The position numbers were made by a program, and so were the translations under genes. From contig JAEXTI010000118.1 of the NCBI GenBank assembly GCA_023406965.1, forward strand, positions 1-11,114: a stretch of DNA of 11,114 nt, given 5' to 3'. This document shows, piece by piece, positions 1 through 6,963 of this stretch. The notes beneath the pieces are model-generated. The model ran no database searches. It was not told the DNA's origin and saw nothing but the letters and a program-made list of their open reading frames with translations. The DNA comes from Chloroflexota bacterium (GTDB lineage: Bacteria > Chloroflexota > Anaerolineae > Anaerolineales > Anaerolineaceae). Within the stretch, counting starts at the first letter, position 1. Each line of letters begins with the position of its first letter.

Positions 1-2
1 GC

Positions 3-689
3 GTGGACGTGAGCCGGGCGGTGCAGCGCCCCGGCCCCGAGAACCAGGCGATTCTGGTGGCAGTGCATGCCGGGACGGGCGAGCGGTATTTTTCGGGGTT
101 CAATTGCCCGGCCTGCCCCCCGCTGGGCGTGGAGGAGCTAGACCGCGAATACATCACCGCCGCGGACGTGCTGCACCTGGACGGGATGCACCCTGAGGCC
201 GCCTTGCAGGCCGCGACATGGATGCGCGCGGCGGGCAAGCCGGTGATGCTGGACGGCACTGCCACGCGCGGCCCGGTCTCAGAGACTGCTCAGGCCCTGG
301 TGCGCCTGGCGGATATCTTCATCTGCGGGTCGGGGTTTGGCGCGGCGCTGACCGGGCAAGCGGATTTGTGGGCGGCGGGCGAGGCGATTTTGGCCTGGGG
401 GCCGCGGGTGGTGGTGCAGACCGAAGGCGCGGACGGCAGTTACACGGTGACGCCCACGGAGCGTTTTCACACGCCAGCCTTCCCGGTGGAAGTGGTCGAT
501 ACCACCGGGGCGGGGGATGTGTTCCACGGGGCTTACCTGTTTGGGCTGCTGCAGGGCTGGGACGTGCGGCGGATTGTGCGCTTTAGCACCGCAGTGGCGG
601 CGATTAAGTGCACGCGCCTGGGCGGCAGGCCGGGTATCCCCACTTACGAAGAAGCGCGCCGCTTCCTGGCAGAACGGGAAGCTGCCTGA
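3..689 (+). CDS. PfkB/ribokinase-family sugar kinase, 3' part (5' end outside window)
   Basis: This is probably an ATP-dependent carbohydrate kinase, cytoplasmic, that phosphorylates a sugar or sugar phosphate ahead of the aldolase encoded next. The visible 228 residues contain the PfkB C-terminal signature DTTGAGD at fragment residues 156-162. D162 is the expected catalytic base and the GAG turn is the anion hole. The family-typical tail around IKCTRLGGRPGIP follows. Family members are usually about 300 aa, and the fragment opens in the middle of the fold, so roughly 70-90 N-terminal residues lie upstream. The GTG at position 3 is therefore just the first complete codon and not a start. The gene lies 80 bp before the aldolase gene on the same strand. 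The kinase class is well supported. The substrate (fructose, tagatose phosphate, a deoxy-ketose phosphate or other) is not determinable. Confidence 0.9.
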   Translation: MDVSRAVQRPGPENQAILVAVHAGTGERYFSGFNCPACPPLGVEELDREYITAADVLHLDGMHPEAALQAATWMRAAGKPVMLDGTATRGPVSETAQALVRLADIFICGSGFGAALTGQADLWAAGEAILAWGPRVVVQTEGADGSYTVTPTERFHTPAFPVEVVDTTGAGDVFHGAYLFGLLQGWDVRRIVRFSTAVAAIKCTRLGGRPGIPTYEEARRFLAEREAA

Positions 690-769
690 AGTGAAAATAG
701 TCAAAAATTGGGAATCGAAGGATGTTTTTCCGGCCGATTCATGATTAAATAAGAGAAAGAGGTATATCA

Positions 770-1621
770 ATGGCACTCGTTTCAATTAAACACCAGCTTG
801 TGCGGGGAACGCAGAACGGTTATGCCGTCCCGCTGTTCAATATCGTGGATTCGTTGATTGCCGACGGCATCGTGGCGGCGGCCCAGGCGCAAAACGCCCC
901 GGTCATCCTGGGGCTCTACGCCGGGCACTTTGAACTGCCCAACGGGCGCCAGCAAGTGGCCTATGCGCGCGCGCTGGCCGAGTCGGTGCCCCAACCAGTC
1001 TCGCTGATGCTGGATCACGGGGCCAGCTTCGAGCAGTGCATGCGCACCATCCAGTTGGGTTTAACCGACGTGATGCTGGACGCCAGCAAGCTGCCCCTGG
1101 ACGAGAACATTGCCCAGACGAAGGCCGTGGTGCGCGCCGCGCACGCCATGGGCGCCGCGGTGGAGGCCGAATTGGGCCACGTGGGCATGGGCAGCGATTA
1201 CCAGGACGCTGAGAGTTTGCGCAAGGGCTTCACCCGCCCGGATGACGTGGAGCGCTTTGTGGCCGAAACGGGCGTGGACTTTTTGGCGGTGGCCATTGGC
1301 ACGGCCCACGGGGCTTACGCCGGGGAGCCGCACCTGGCTTTGGACCTGCTGGACGAAATCCGCCGCCGGGTAGACATCCCCCTGGTGCTGCACGGGGGCT
1401 CGGGCTTGAGCACCGAGCAGTTCCAATCGGCCATTGCCCACGGCATCTCCAAGGTCAATGTGGCTACCGATTTGTTTATGACCACCGTCCGCAAGCTGGC
1501 GCAGGCGGCCACCCCGGATGCGTCTTACTTTGCCCTGCAGCGGGTTGCCGTTGAGTCCTTCCAGGAGCGCTGCGAGCATTACTTGAGCATCTTTGGCGCC
1601 GCTGGCCAGGCGGGAGGGTAA
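770..1621 (+). CDS. class II ketose-bisphosphate aldolase, GatY/KbaY-like
   Basis: This is a zinc-dependent class II aldolase that cleaves a ketose (bis)phosphate into dihydroxyacetone phosphate and an aldehyde. The 283 aa match the length of the GatY/KbaY tagatose-bisphosphate aldolase branch and are shorter than E. coli FbaA. Visible active-site residues are D82 and H83 in LDHG, E134 and H137 in AELGH, H180 in TAHG, H208 in LHGGSG and the phosphate-binding segment NVATD at 230-234. From family knowledge, D82 is the proton donor and H83, H180 and H208 bind zinc, at the same numbering as in GatY. The ATG start is supported by AGAGG at 758-762, with a 7-nt spacer. The gene follows a sugar kinase and is almost contiguous with the MFS permease (6 bp), so the three are likely one operon. 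Fructose-1,6-bisphosphate or an IolJ-type deoxy-keto-gluconate phosphate are alternative substrates. Confidence 0.92.
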   Translation: MALVSIKHQLVRGTQNGYAVPLFNIVDSLIADGIVAAAQAQNAPVILGLYAGHFELPNGRQQVAYARALAESVPQPVSLMLDHGASFEQCMRTIQLGLTDVMLDASKLPLDENIAQTKAVVRAAHAMGAAVEAELGHVGMGSDYQDAESLRKGFTRPDDVERFVAETGVDFLAVAIGTAHGAYAGEPHLALDLLDEIRRRVDIPLVLHGGSGLSTEQFQSAIAHGISKVNVATDLFMTTVRKLAQAATPDASYFALQRVAVESFQERCEHYLSIFGAAGQAGG

Positions 1622-1627
1622 GCGGGC

Positions 1628-2800
1628 ATGCGTTTTGCCCAACTGCGCTCCACCTTTTCCGCGCCCATCCCGTTGAAGTCCGACTTGACCATCAAAGCCC
1701 TGCACTTCACCATCTGGGCGGCGATGGCGTTCTTCTGGCCGTTTGCTAACATTTATTACCGCAGTATTGGTCTGACGGGCACGGAAATCGGCTCGGTCGC
1801 CGCGGTCAGCGCGCTGGTAGGGGCGGCTTCTGCCACTTTGTGGAGCGTGCTCAACGACCGCATCGGCAAGACGCGCTTAATCTTCACCATCACCAGTATC
1901 GGCGCGATCCTGGCGCTGGGCCTGCTCTCACAAATGTCCAGCTTCGTACCTGTCCTGCTGGCGGTGGCATTGTTCACCTTCATGGCCACCCCCATCCTGC
2001 CGCTGGTCGACACGGTCACGCTGAAAATGCTGGGCCCCAACCACGATTACTACGGCGCGTACCGCATGTGGGGCACGCTGGGATTTATCAGCGTGAGCGC
2101 CTTCTCGGGGTTCATCCTCGAACGTCTGGGCATGCAGGTCATCTTCTCAGGGTTCATGGGCGGGCTGGCCATTTTCCTGCTGGTCACGCGCCTGCTTCCC
2201 GAAGTGCGGGCCGGCGGGGGTGGTTTCTCGATGGGCGGGTTCCAGCAGTTGGTGCGCAGCAAGGTGTGGATCATCTTTGCGCTCTCCATCCTGCTGCTGT
2301 GGGGCGCGTGGATGGGGTCGATCAATTTCCTGGGCGTGGCGATGACCGAAATGGGCGGCAACCAGGGGGCGGTGGGCGTGGCATCCACCATCTCGGCCAT
2401 GTCTGAGGCGCCGATGATGTTGTTGGGGGCGTGGCTCTTACGCCGCTTTGGACCCAAACGGCTGATCGCCTTTGCCTTCGTGATTTTTTTCGTCCGCCTG
2501 ACGCTGTACGGTTTGATGCCCGATTACCGCTGGGTGTTTTTTATCAATGGTTTGCACGGGTTTTCGTATGTGCCTTACCTGATCGGATCGGTGGCTTATG
2601 CCAGCCGGTTGGCCCCCGAGGGATTGAAGGCTACCAGCCAGGGGCTGCTGGTGACGGTGACGAGCCTGTCCAACGTGTTGGGCGGGGTGGGCGCGGGGCT
2701 GCTGTTCGACTCGATCGGCCCGGCGTCCATGTTCCTGGTGCTGGCCGGCGGATGCCTGGGCGGGCTGGTGTTGTTTGTGGTGGGGGGAAGGAAACAGTAG
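1628..2800 (+). CDS. MFS permease, LacY/MFS_1_like type
   Basis: This is a cytoplasmic-membrane major facilitator transporter, 390 aa, with about twelve hydrophobic segments in two six-helix halves. The loop between helices 2 and 3 carries the MFS motif-A remnant NDRIGKTR (residues 76-83). The first half has the pattern LVDT (D128) followed by YGAYRMWGTLGF (142-153), which resembles the conserved aspartate and Y-G-x-x-R-x-W-G-S/T block of the LacY/nucleoside-symporter-like MFS_1_like family. There is no cleavable signal peptide. The ATG starts 6 bp after the aldolase stop, and its likely ribosome site GGGAGG (1612-1617) lies inside the end of the aldolase gene, suggesting coupled translation. 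Context suggests uptake (or efflux) of the sugar handled by the kinase and aldolase, probably by proton symport. The family call is firm and the substrate is inferred only from neighbours. Confidence 0.88.
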   Translation: MRFAQLRSTFSAPIPLKSDLTIKALHFTIWAAMAFFWPFANIYYRSIGLTGTEIGSVAAVSALVGAASATLWSVLNDRIGKTRLIFTITSIGAILALGLLSQMSSFVPVLLAVALFTFMATPILPLVDTVTLKMLGPNHDYYGAYRMWGTLGFISVSAFSGFILERLGMQVIFSGFMGGLAIFLLVTRLLPEVRAGGGGFSMGGFQQLVRSKVWIIFALSILLLWGAWMGSINFLGVAMTEMGGNQGAVGVASTISAMSEAPMMLLGAWLLRRFGPKRLIAFAFVIFFVRLTLYGLMPDYRWVFFINGLHGFSYVPYLIGSVAYASRLAPEGLKATSQGLLVTVTSLSNVLGGVGAGLLFDSIGPASMFLVLAGGCLGGLVLFVVGGRKQ

Positions 2801-2804
2801 CGTT

Positions 2805-2845
2805 AAAAAGAAGACCCTAAGGGTTTTCCGAAACCCTTAGGGTCT
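2805..2845 (-). repeat. palindromic terminator-like element, copy 1
   Basis: A perfect inverted repeat has arms AGACCCTAAGGGTTT (2812-2826) and AAACCCTTAGGGTCT (2831-2845) with a four-base loop TCCG. An A5 tract (2805-2809) lies two bases outside the left arm, so only a minus-strand transcript would end in hairpin plus U-tract. No U-tract follows on the plus strand, although the hairpin sits 11 bp after the MFS stop. A second copy with identical arms is at 6920-6953. It may still terminate or stabilise the operon mRNA 3' end by hairpin alone, or it may be a dispersed palindromic repeat. Confidence 0.8.
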
Positions 2846-2849
2846 GGAT

Positions 2850-2879
2850 TGGGCAACTTCCTGCAAAATACCCTATAAT
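2850..2879 (+). promoter_or_regulatory. sigma70-like promoter of the CHAT-STAND-TPR gene
   Basis: A consensus -10 box TATAAT is at 2874-2879. The best -35 match is TGGGCA at 2850-2855 (4 of 6), with an 18-bp spacer. The predicted transcript start, near 2886, leaves a leader of about 37 nt before the ATG at 2923. Being downstream of the palindrome, this promoter makes the gene an independent unit from the sugar operon. The -10 is convincing and the -35 is weak. Confidence 0.6.
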
Positions 2880-2910
2880 ACTCTCAGGGGGAATGATCCA
2901 CGCCCCACCT

Positions 2911-2916
2911 GAGGAG
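2911..2916 (+). promoter_or_regulatory. ribosome binding site deciding the CHAT gene start
   Basis: GAGGAG lies 6 nt before the ATG at 2923. The in-frame ATG ten codons earlier (2893) would fall only about 7 nt after the predicted transcript start and has G-rich sequence directly abutting it without spacing. The 2923 start is therefore preferred. Confidence 0.65.
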
Positions 2917-2922
2917 CAGCCC

Positions 2923-5900
2923 ATGAGCGAACGACCTTACGAAATCCGCCTGAACGTTCAAGCGCAGAAGGATGGCGGCTATAGCGCCTCCTGGATCGAA
3001 TCCGGCGGCCAGCAAAGCGAGACCTTCGCTTTGGCCCTGCCGTTGACGGACAAAGACCGCGAGCAGATCTTCTGGTACCTGGAGGATTACATCCACTTCG
3101 CCGGGGTGGGCGACCTGGTCACCGCCCAGCAGGTGGAGCGCCGCCTGGAAGAGCTGGGCAGCCAGCTCGACAAAGCCCTGTTCGGCACGGCCGAGACCCG
3201 CCAGGTGTATAACAACCTGATGGGCGCCACGCGGGCGGATAACCCCGGCTTGCTGACGATTGGCTCGGCGGACCCCGCCGTGTTGGCCCAGCCCTGGGAA
3301 CTGCTGCGCGACCGGCGCGGCCCGCTGGCCTTCCAGGATGTGATCATCCGCCGCCAGTTGCTCGGCGCGGACCGCCCGCGTTCCTTCGACCTGGACCTGC
3401 CGCTGCGGGTGCTGCTTATTGTCTCGCGCCCGGAAAAAGCCGGGTTCATCGACCCGCGCAACAGCATCCCGCCCTTGCTGGACGCCATGGAAGCCCTGCC
3501 GGAGGGCACGGTGGAGATCGACTTCTGCGAGCCGCCCACCCTGGAGCGCGCCTCGGCATTGTTGGGCAAGGCCCACCGCGACGGCAAGCCGTACCACATC
3601 GTGCACTTCGACGGGCACGGCACCTACCTGCCCGAAACCAGCGTGGGCGTGCTGATCTTCGAGGACGAGAAGGGCGAACCGGTGTACGTTTCGGGCAAGG
3701 ATTTTGGCGACCAACTGGCGCGGGCCAGCACCCCGCTGGTGATCCTGGAGGCCTGCCGCGGCTCGCAAATCGGCGACCGCCCGGTGATTGGCTCGGTGGC
3801 CCCGGCCCTGCTGCAGGCGGGCATCGGCAGCGTGGTGGCCTTTTCGCACTCGGTGCACATTTACGCCGCGCGCCTGCTGGTGGAGACCTTCTATCAGGAA
3901 CTGGCGGGAGGGCGGGCGATTGGGCAGGCCCTGGCCGAGGCGCGCGTGCGGCTGCATGCCAACCGCAAGCGCTTCCGCCACCTGGGGCCGGACGCGCCCA
4001 AATTTGACCTGCAAGACTGGTTCATTGCCCAACTCTACCAGGTGGGCGAGGACCTGCGCCTGATCCCGCCGGACAAGGCCGCGCGGGGCGAGCTGCGCCC
4101 CCAACGGGTGATCGAGCTGCCGGGCTTTCCGCCCGCGCCGCAGTACCGCTTCCACGGGCGGGCCTATGAGCTGCTCAAACTGGAGCGGGCCTTCCGCAAG
4201 GACTGCGGGGTGCTGCTGGCGGGCATGGGCGGCATGGGCAAGACCGCCCTGGCGCGCGAGGCGGCCCACTGGTGGCTGCGCACCGGGCGCTTTGAGCGGG
4301 CCGTGTTCTGCTCGTTCGAGAACAAGCCCGGCGTGGAACGCGCCCTTCAATTGCTGGGCGAGGCCTTCGACGGGACGGAGTTTCACGCTTTGCCCGCCGC
4401 CGAGCAGCGCAAGCGGGCCGTGCAGTTGTTCCGCGAGAAAGCCGTGCTGCTGGTGTGGGATAACTTTGAGTCGGTGCTGCCCGCCTTTCAGCACAACGAG
4501 GGCGAGCTGAATGCCTACCCAACCGAGCAATACGCCGCGGTGCAGGCCCTGTACGCCGAGCTGAGCGCGGGCAAGCCCCTGGGGCGGCTGCTGGTCACCT
4601 GCCGCCCGGCGGAAAGCGGGCTGCGCGGGATTAGAACCGTGCCGCTGGAAGGGCTGGCCCGCCATGACAGCCTGAGCCTGGTGGAGGCGGCCCTGGACCG
4701 CCTGGGGATCGAGAGCGAAGGGCGGCGGGGCTTCACCCGGGCCAATTTCGACCTGCTGCTGAATAAACTGGCCGACCACCCCCTGTCGATCGAGCTGGTC
4801 GCGCCGCACCTCAAGGCGCGCTCGCCGGGGGAGATTGCCCTGGAGTTCGAGGAACTGCTGAAGGACTTGAAGCAGGAGGCGGGCGAGGAGCGCAACACCT
4901 CGCTGCTGGCCTCGCTGGACTTCTCGCGCAGGCACCTCAGCGCGGAGGCCCAGGCGGCCCTGCCCTTGCTGGCCTGGTTCAGCGGCGGGGTGTTCGAAAT
5001 GTTTTTCCTGATGTTTTCCGAGATCGACGAAGCTGCCTGGGGCGGCATCCGCGAGGAACTGGCGGCCACGGCCCTGCTGCGCGTGGAGACGTATGAGGCA
5101 TTTAATTCCCACTACCTGCGTTTCCACCCGACCCTGCCCTCGGCGGCCCGCCGCGCGGAGGCCGCGGACCCGGCCGCGGTTGAAGCCCGTTTTGTGGAGG
5201 TGTATGCTGAGGTGGCTAGATTGATCCGGGATAGCCTGTTTGGCCAACAGGCCGCTGTGGGCATGGCCCTGGCCGGGCTGGAGGAGGCCAACCTGCGCCG
5301 GGCCCTGGAGTGGGCATTGGCGGGCAACCGCCGCGCGGCGGTTTCTAGCCTTGCGGAGGCGCTGGGGGTTTACCTGGGAAGATCGGCATGGCCCGGCGAG
5401 CAGGCCGCCCTGGCGGAGCGGGTGCGTGCGGGGCTGGCGGCCGGGGCGGGCGAAAGACTGGACAATGCCGCCTGCAATGCCATTCTTGCTGATGCCTGGG
5501 CGTGCTTCCAGCGCGGCGAGGCCGGGCAGGCCGTGGAATGGCTGCAGGAGCTGATCGCGCGCCTGGAGGCGGAAGGGCCGGCGGAGGGCGCGGACCCGGC
5601 TTTCCAAATGGCTGTGGCTAACAACTACCTGGGGCGGGTGTATGTTGAAGCCGGGCGGCCCGACCTGGCCCTGGAGCCTTGCGGAAAGGCCATCCGGGGT
5701 TTGGAGGAATTGGGGCAAGGCGGCGAGGGCAACCTCTCCGCGGCGCTGGGCGACCGGGCCAACGCGCTGCGGGACCTGGGCCGCCTGGACGAAGCCCTGG
5801 CGGACGCGCAGCGAGCCACTGGAATTTCACGCCGGCTGAACAATCCGCGCAACCTGGCTTCCGGGTTAGTGCGGGAGGCGGCCATCTTGACCAATCAGCA

Positions 5901-6882
5901 GCGCTACACCGAGGCCGAGGGGCGCTACCGGGAAGCCCTGGCGGCGGCGCGCCAGGCGGGGGACGAGGCATTGGAGGGAACTACCTACCAGCATCTGGGA
6001 GAGCTATACCGTTGCCTGGGCCGGTACGATGAAGCGGTTGAGCAGTATCGCCTGGCGCTGGCCCGCTTCCAGGCAGCGGGAGACCGGGCCGCCGAGATGC
6101 GCACCTGCAACCTGCTCGGCTCGGCGGGGCAGCAGCGCGGCGGGCGGGCGGCGGCGCGGGCCTGGTACGAACGTTCGCTGGAGCTGGCCCGGGGGTTGCA
6201 GGACGAGCCACAGCAAGCAGCTACCCTGCACAACCTGGGCGTCCTCGACCAAAATGAGGCAGAGGATCTGCCGGAAGGGGCGCAACGGGCGGGTTTGCTG
6301 CGCCGCGCGGCGGCGCAGATCGAGGAAAGCCTGGCACTCAGCCTGGCCCGCCGGAATGAGGTCTACGCGGCATCTTCTTACAGCCAGCTTGGCGACGTCT
6401 ACCGCCTGCTGGGCGAGCTGGACAAAGCCGAAACCAACGCCCGGCAGGCATTGTCCATCCGCGAGCGGCTGGGGCTGCCGGAGGTGTACAAAGATTATTG
6501 GAATATGGCCGATATTGCCGAAGCACGCGGGGATGCGCAGACGGTGGCGGAGTGGCAGGCGAAGCGGGATGCCAAGATCGAAGAATTAAAGCGCCTGCAA
6601 CGCGGCGAGGGGGCCGCTGTGCCCCAGGCGGAGGTGGACCAACAGCTCTACAAGCCCGTGCTGGCCCTGGCCCAGGCGGCCTACCGGGCAAGGGTCTCCG
6701 GCGCGGCCCTCCCGCCGGACGCGGCCGAGGCACTGGCCCAGGTGGCCAACCTGCCCGCGCCGTTAGGCGAGATGGCGGGCTTCTTGCGCTCGGTGGCGGA
6801 AGGCCAACCCATCCCGCCGGTGCCGGGCGGGCTGCCCAAAGAGTTGGCCGATATCCTCCAGGCGGTGGTGGAGGCGTTGTAG
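2923..6882 (+). CDS. CHAT peptidase - STAND NTPase - TPR receptor-like protein
   Basis: This 1319-aa cytoplasmic protein has an NLR-like layout (numbering from the ATG at 2923). Residues 1-150 are a lead-in. About 150-380 form a CHAT caspase-like domain with H232 in DGHG and C278 in LEACRG as the catalytic dyad. About 400-650 form an NB-ARC-like STAND ATPase with Walker A GMGGMGKT (434-441), Walker B VLLVWDN (508-514, D513), the sensor-like LLVTCRP (556-562) and a GLPL-like HPLSIEL (619-625). A winged-helix-like segment is near 661-730. About eight TPRs spaced near 40 residues fill 895-1215, and a helical tail reaches 1319. In such families the TPRs sense a ligand, the ATPase oligomerises, and the peptidase is the effector, often in conflict or cell-death systems. 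All key residues are intact. No gasdermin, Csx30-like target or other partner is adjacent. The trigger and substrate are unknown. Confidence 0.88.
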   Translation: MSERPYEIRLNVQAQKDGGYSASWIESGGQQSETFALALPLTDKDREQIFWYLEDYIHFAGVGDLVTAQQVERRLEELGSQLDKALFGTAETRQVYNNLMGATRADNPGLLTIGSADPAVLAQPWELLRDRRGPLAFQDVIIRRQLLGADRPRSFDLDLPLRVLLIVSRPEKAGFIDPRNSIPPLLDAMEALPEGTVEIDFCEPPTLERASALLGKAHRDGKPYHIVHFDGHGTYLPETSVGVLIFEDEKGEPVYVSGKDFGDQLARASTPLVILEACRGSQIGDRPVIGSVAPALLQAGIGSVVAFSHSVHIYAARLLVETFYQELAGGRAIGQALAEARVRLHANRKRFRHLGPDAPKFDLQDWFIAQLYQVGEDLRLIPPDKAARGELRPQRVIELPGFPPAPQYRFHGRAYELLKLERAFRKDCGVLLAGMGGMGKTALAREAAHWWLRTGRFERAVFCSFENKPGVERALQLLGEAFDGTEFHALPAAEQRKRAVQLFREKAVLLVWDNFESVLPAFQHNEGELNAYPTEQYAAVQALYAELSAGKPLGRLLVTCRPAESGLRGIRTVPLEGLARHDSLSLVEAALDRLGIESEGRRGFTRANFDLLLNKLADHPLSIELVAPHLKARSPGEIALEFEELLKDLKQEAGEERNTSLLASLDFSRRHLSAEAQAALPLLAWFSGGVFEMFFLMFSEIDEAAWGGIREELAATALLRVETYEAFNSHYLRFHPTLPSAARRAEAADPAAVEARFVEVYAEVARLIRDSLFGQQAAVGMALAGLEEANLRRALEWALAGNRRAAVSSLAEALGVYLGRSAWPGEQAALAERVRAGLAAGAGERLDNAACNAILADAWACFQRGEAGQAVEWLQELIARLEAEGPAEGADPAFQMAVANNYLGRVYVEAGRPDLALEPCGKAIRGLEELGQGGEGNLSAALGDRANALRDLGRLDEALADAQRATGISRRLNNPRNLASGLVREAAILTNQQRYTEAEGRYREALAAARQAGDEALEGTTYQHLGELYRCLGRYDEAVEQYRLALARFQAAGDRAAEMRTCNLLGSAGQQRGGRAAARAWYERSLELARGLQDEPQQAATLHNLGVLDQNEAEDLPEGAQRAGLLRRAAAQIEESLALSLARRNEVYAASSYSQLGDVYRLLGELDKAETNARQALSIRERLGLPEVYKDYWNMADIAEARGDAQTVAEWQAKRDAKIEELKRLQRGEGAAVPQAEVDQQLYKPVLALAQAAYRARVSGAALPPDAAEALAQVANLPAPLGEMAGFLRSVAEGQPIPPVPGGLPKELADILQAVVEAL

Positions 6883-6911
6883 GGCCGGGGAGTAGAAGGG
6901 ACCCGATGATT

Positions 6912-6953
6912 AAAAAAGAAGACCCTAAGGGTTTCGGAAAACCCTTAGGGTCT
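6912..6953 (-). terminator. rho-independent terminator of the uvrA fusion gene (palindrome copy 2)
   Basis: Reading the minus strand, a 15-bp perfect stem with a four-base loop begins 10 bp after the uvrA stop codon. It is followed by TCTTTTTT, a standard intrinsic terminator. The arms (6920-6934 and 6939-6953) are identical to those at 2812-2845. The loop reads CGGA on the plus strand, the reverse complement of the TCCG loop of copy 1. It lies 37 bp after the stop of the convergent CHAT gene, and its hairpin may also define that gene's 3' end, although no U-tract follows in that direction. Confidence 0.88.
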
Positions 6954-6963
6954 GTCTGGTTGG

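Noticed and set aside
712..740. Inverted repeat GAATCG/CGATTC between the kinase and aldolase genes
   Set aside because: The arms are six bases with a 17-base gap, and no U-tract follows. It is too weak to call a terminator or operator. The rest of this 80-bp AT-richer gap shows only the aldolase ribosome site.
279..1705. Antisense frames opposite the kinase and aldolase (279-785 and 1061-1705)
   Set aside because: The translations are low-complexity basic/Gln-rich and look like high-GC shadows. The plus-strand frames have conserved catalytic motifs.
2893..2922. Earlier ATG for the CHAT gene, adding ten residues
   Set aside because: It lies about 7 nt after the predicted transcript start and has no properly spaced ribosome site, whereas 2923 has GAGGAG at 6 nt.
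2884..5718. Very long antisense open frame (944 codons) on the minus strand inside the CHAT gene
   Set aside because: Its codons pair base 1 with the third codon position of the CHAT gene. Stops would therefore need TTA, CTA or TCA codons on the plus strand, which are rare in this GC-rich gene. The translation is Gln/His/Arg/Gly-rich with no recognisable domain, while the plus frame has clear CHAT, ATPase and TPR motifs.
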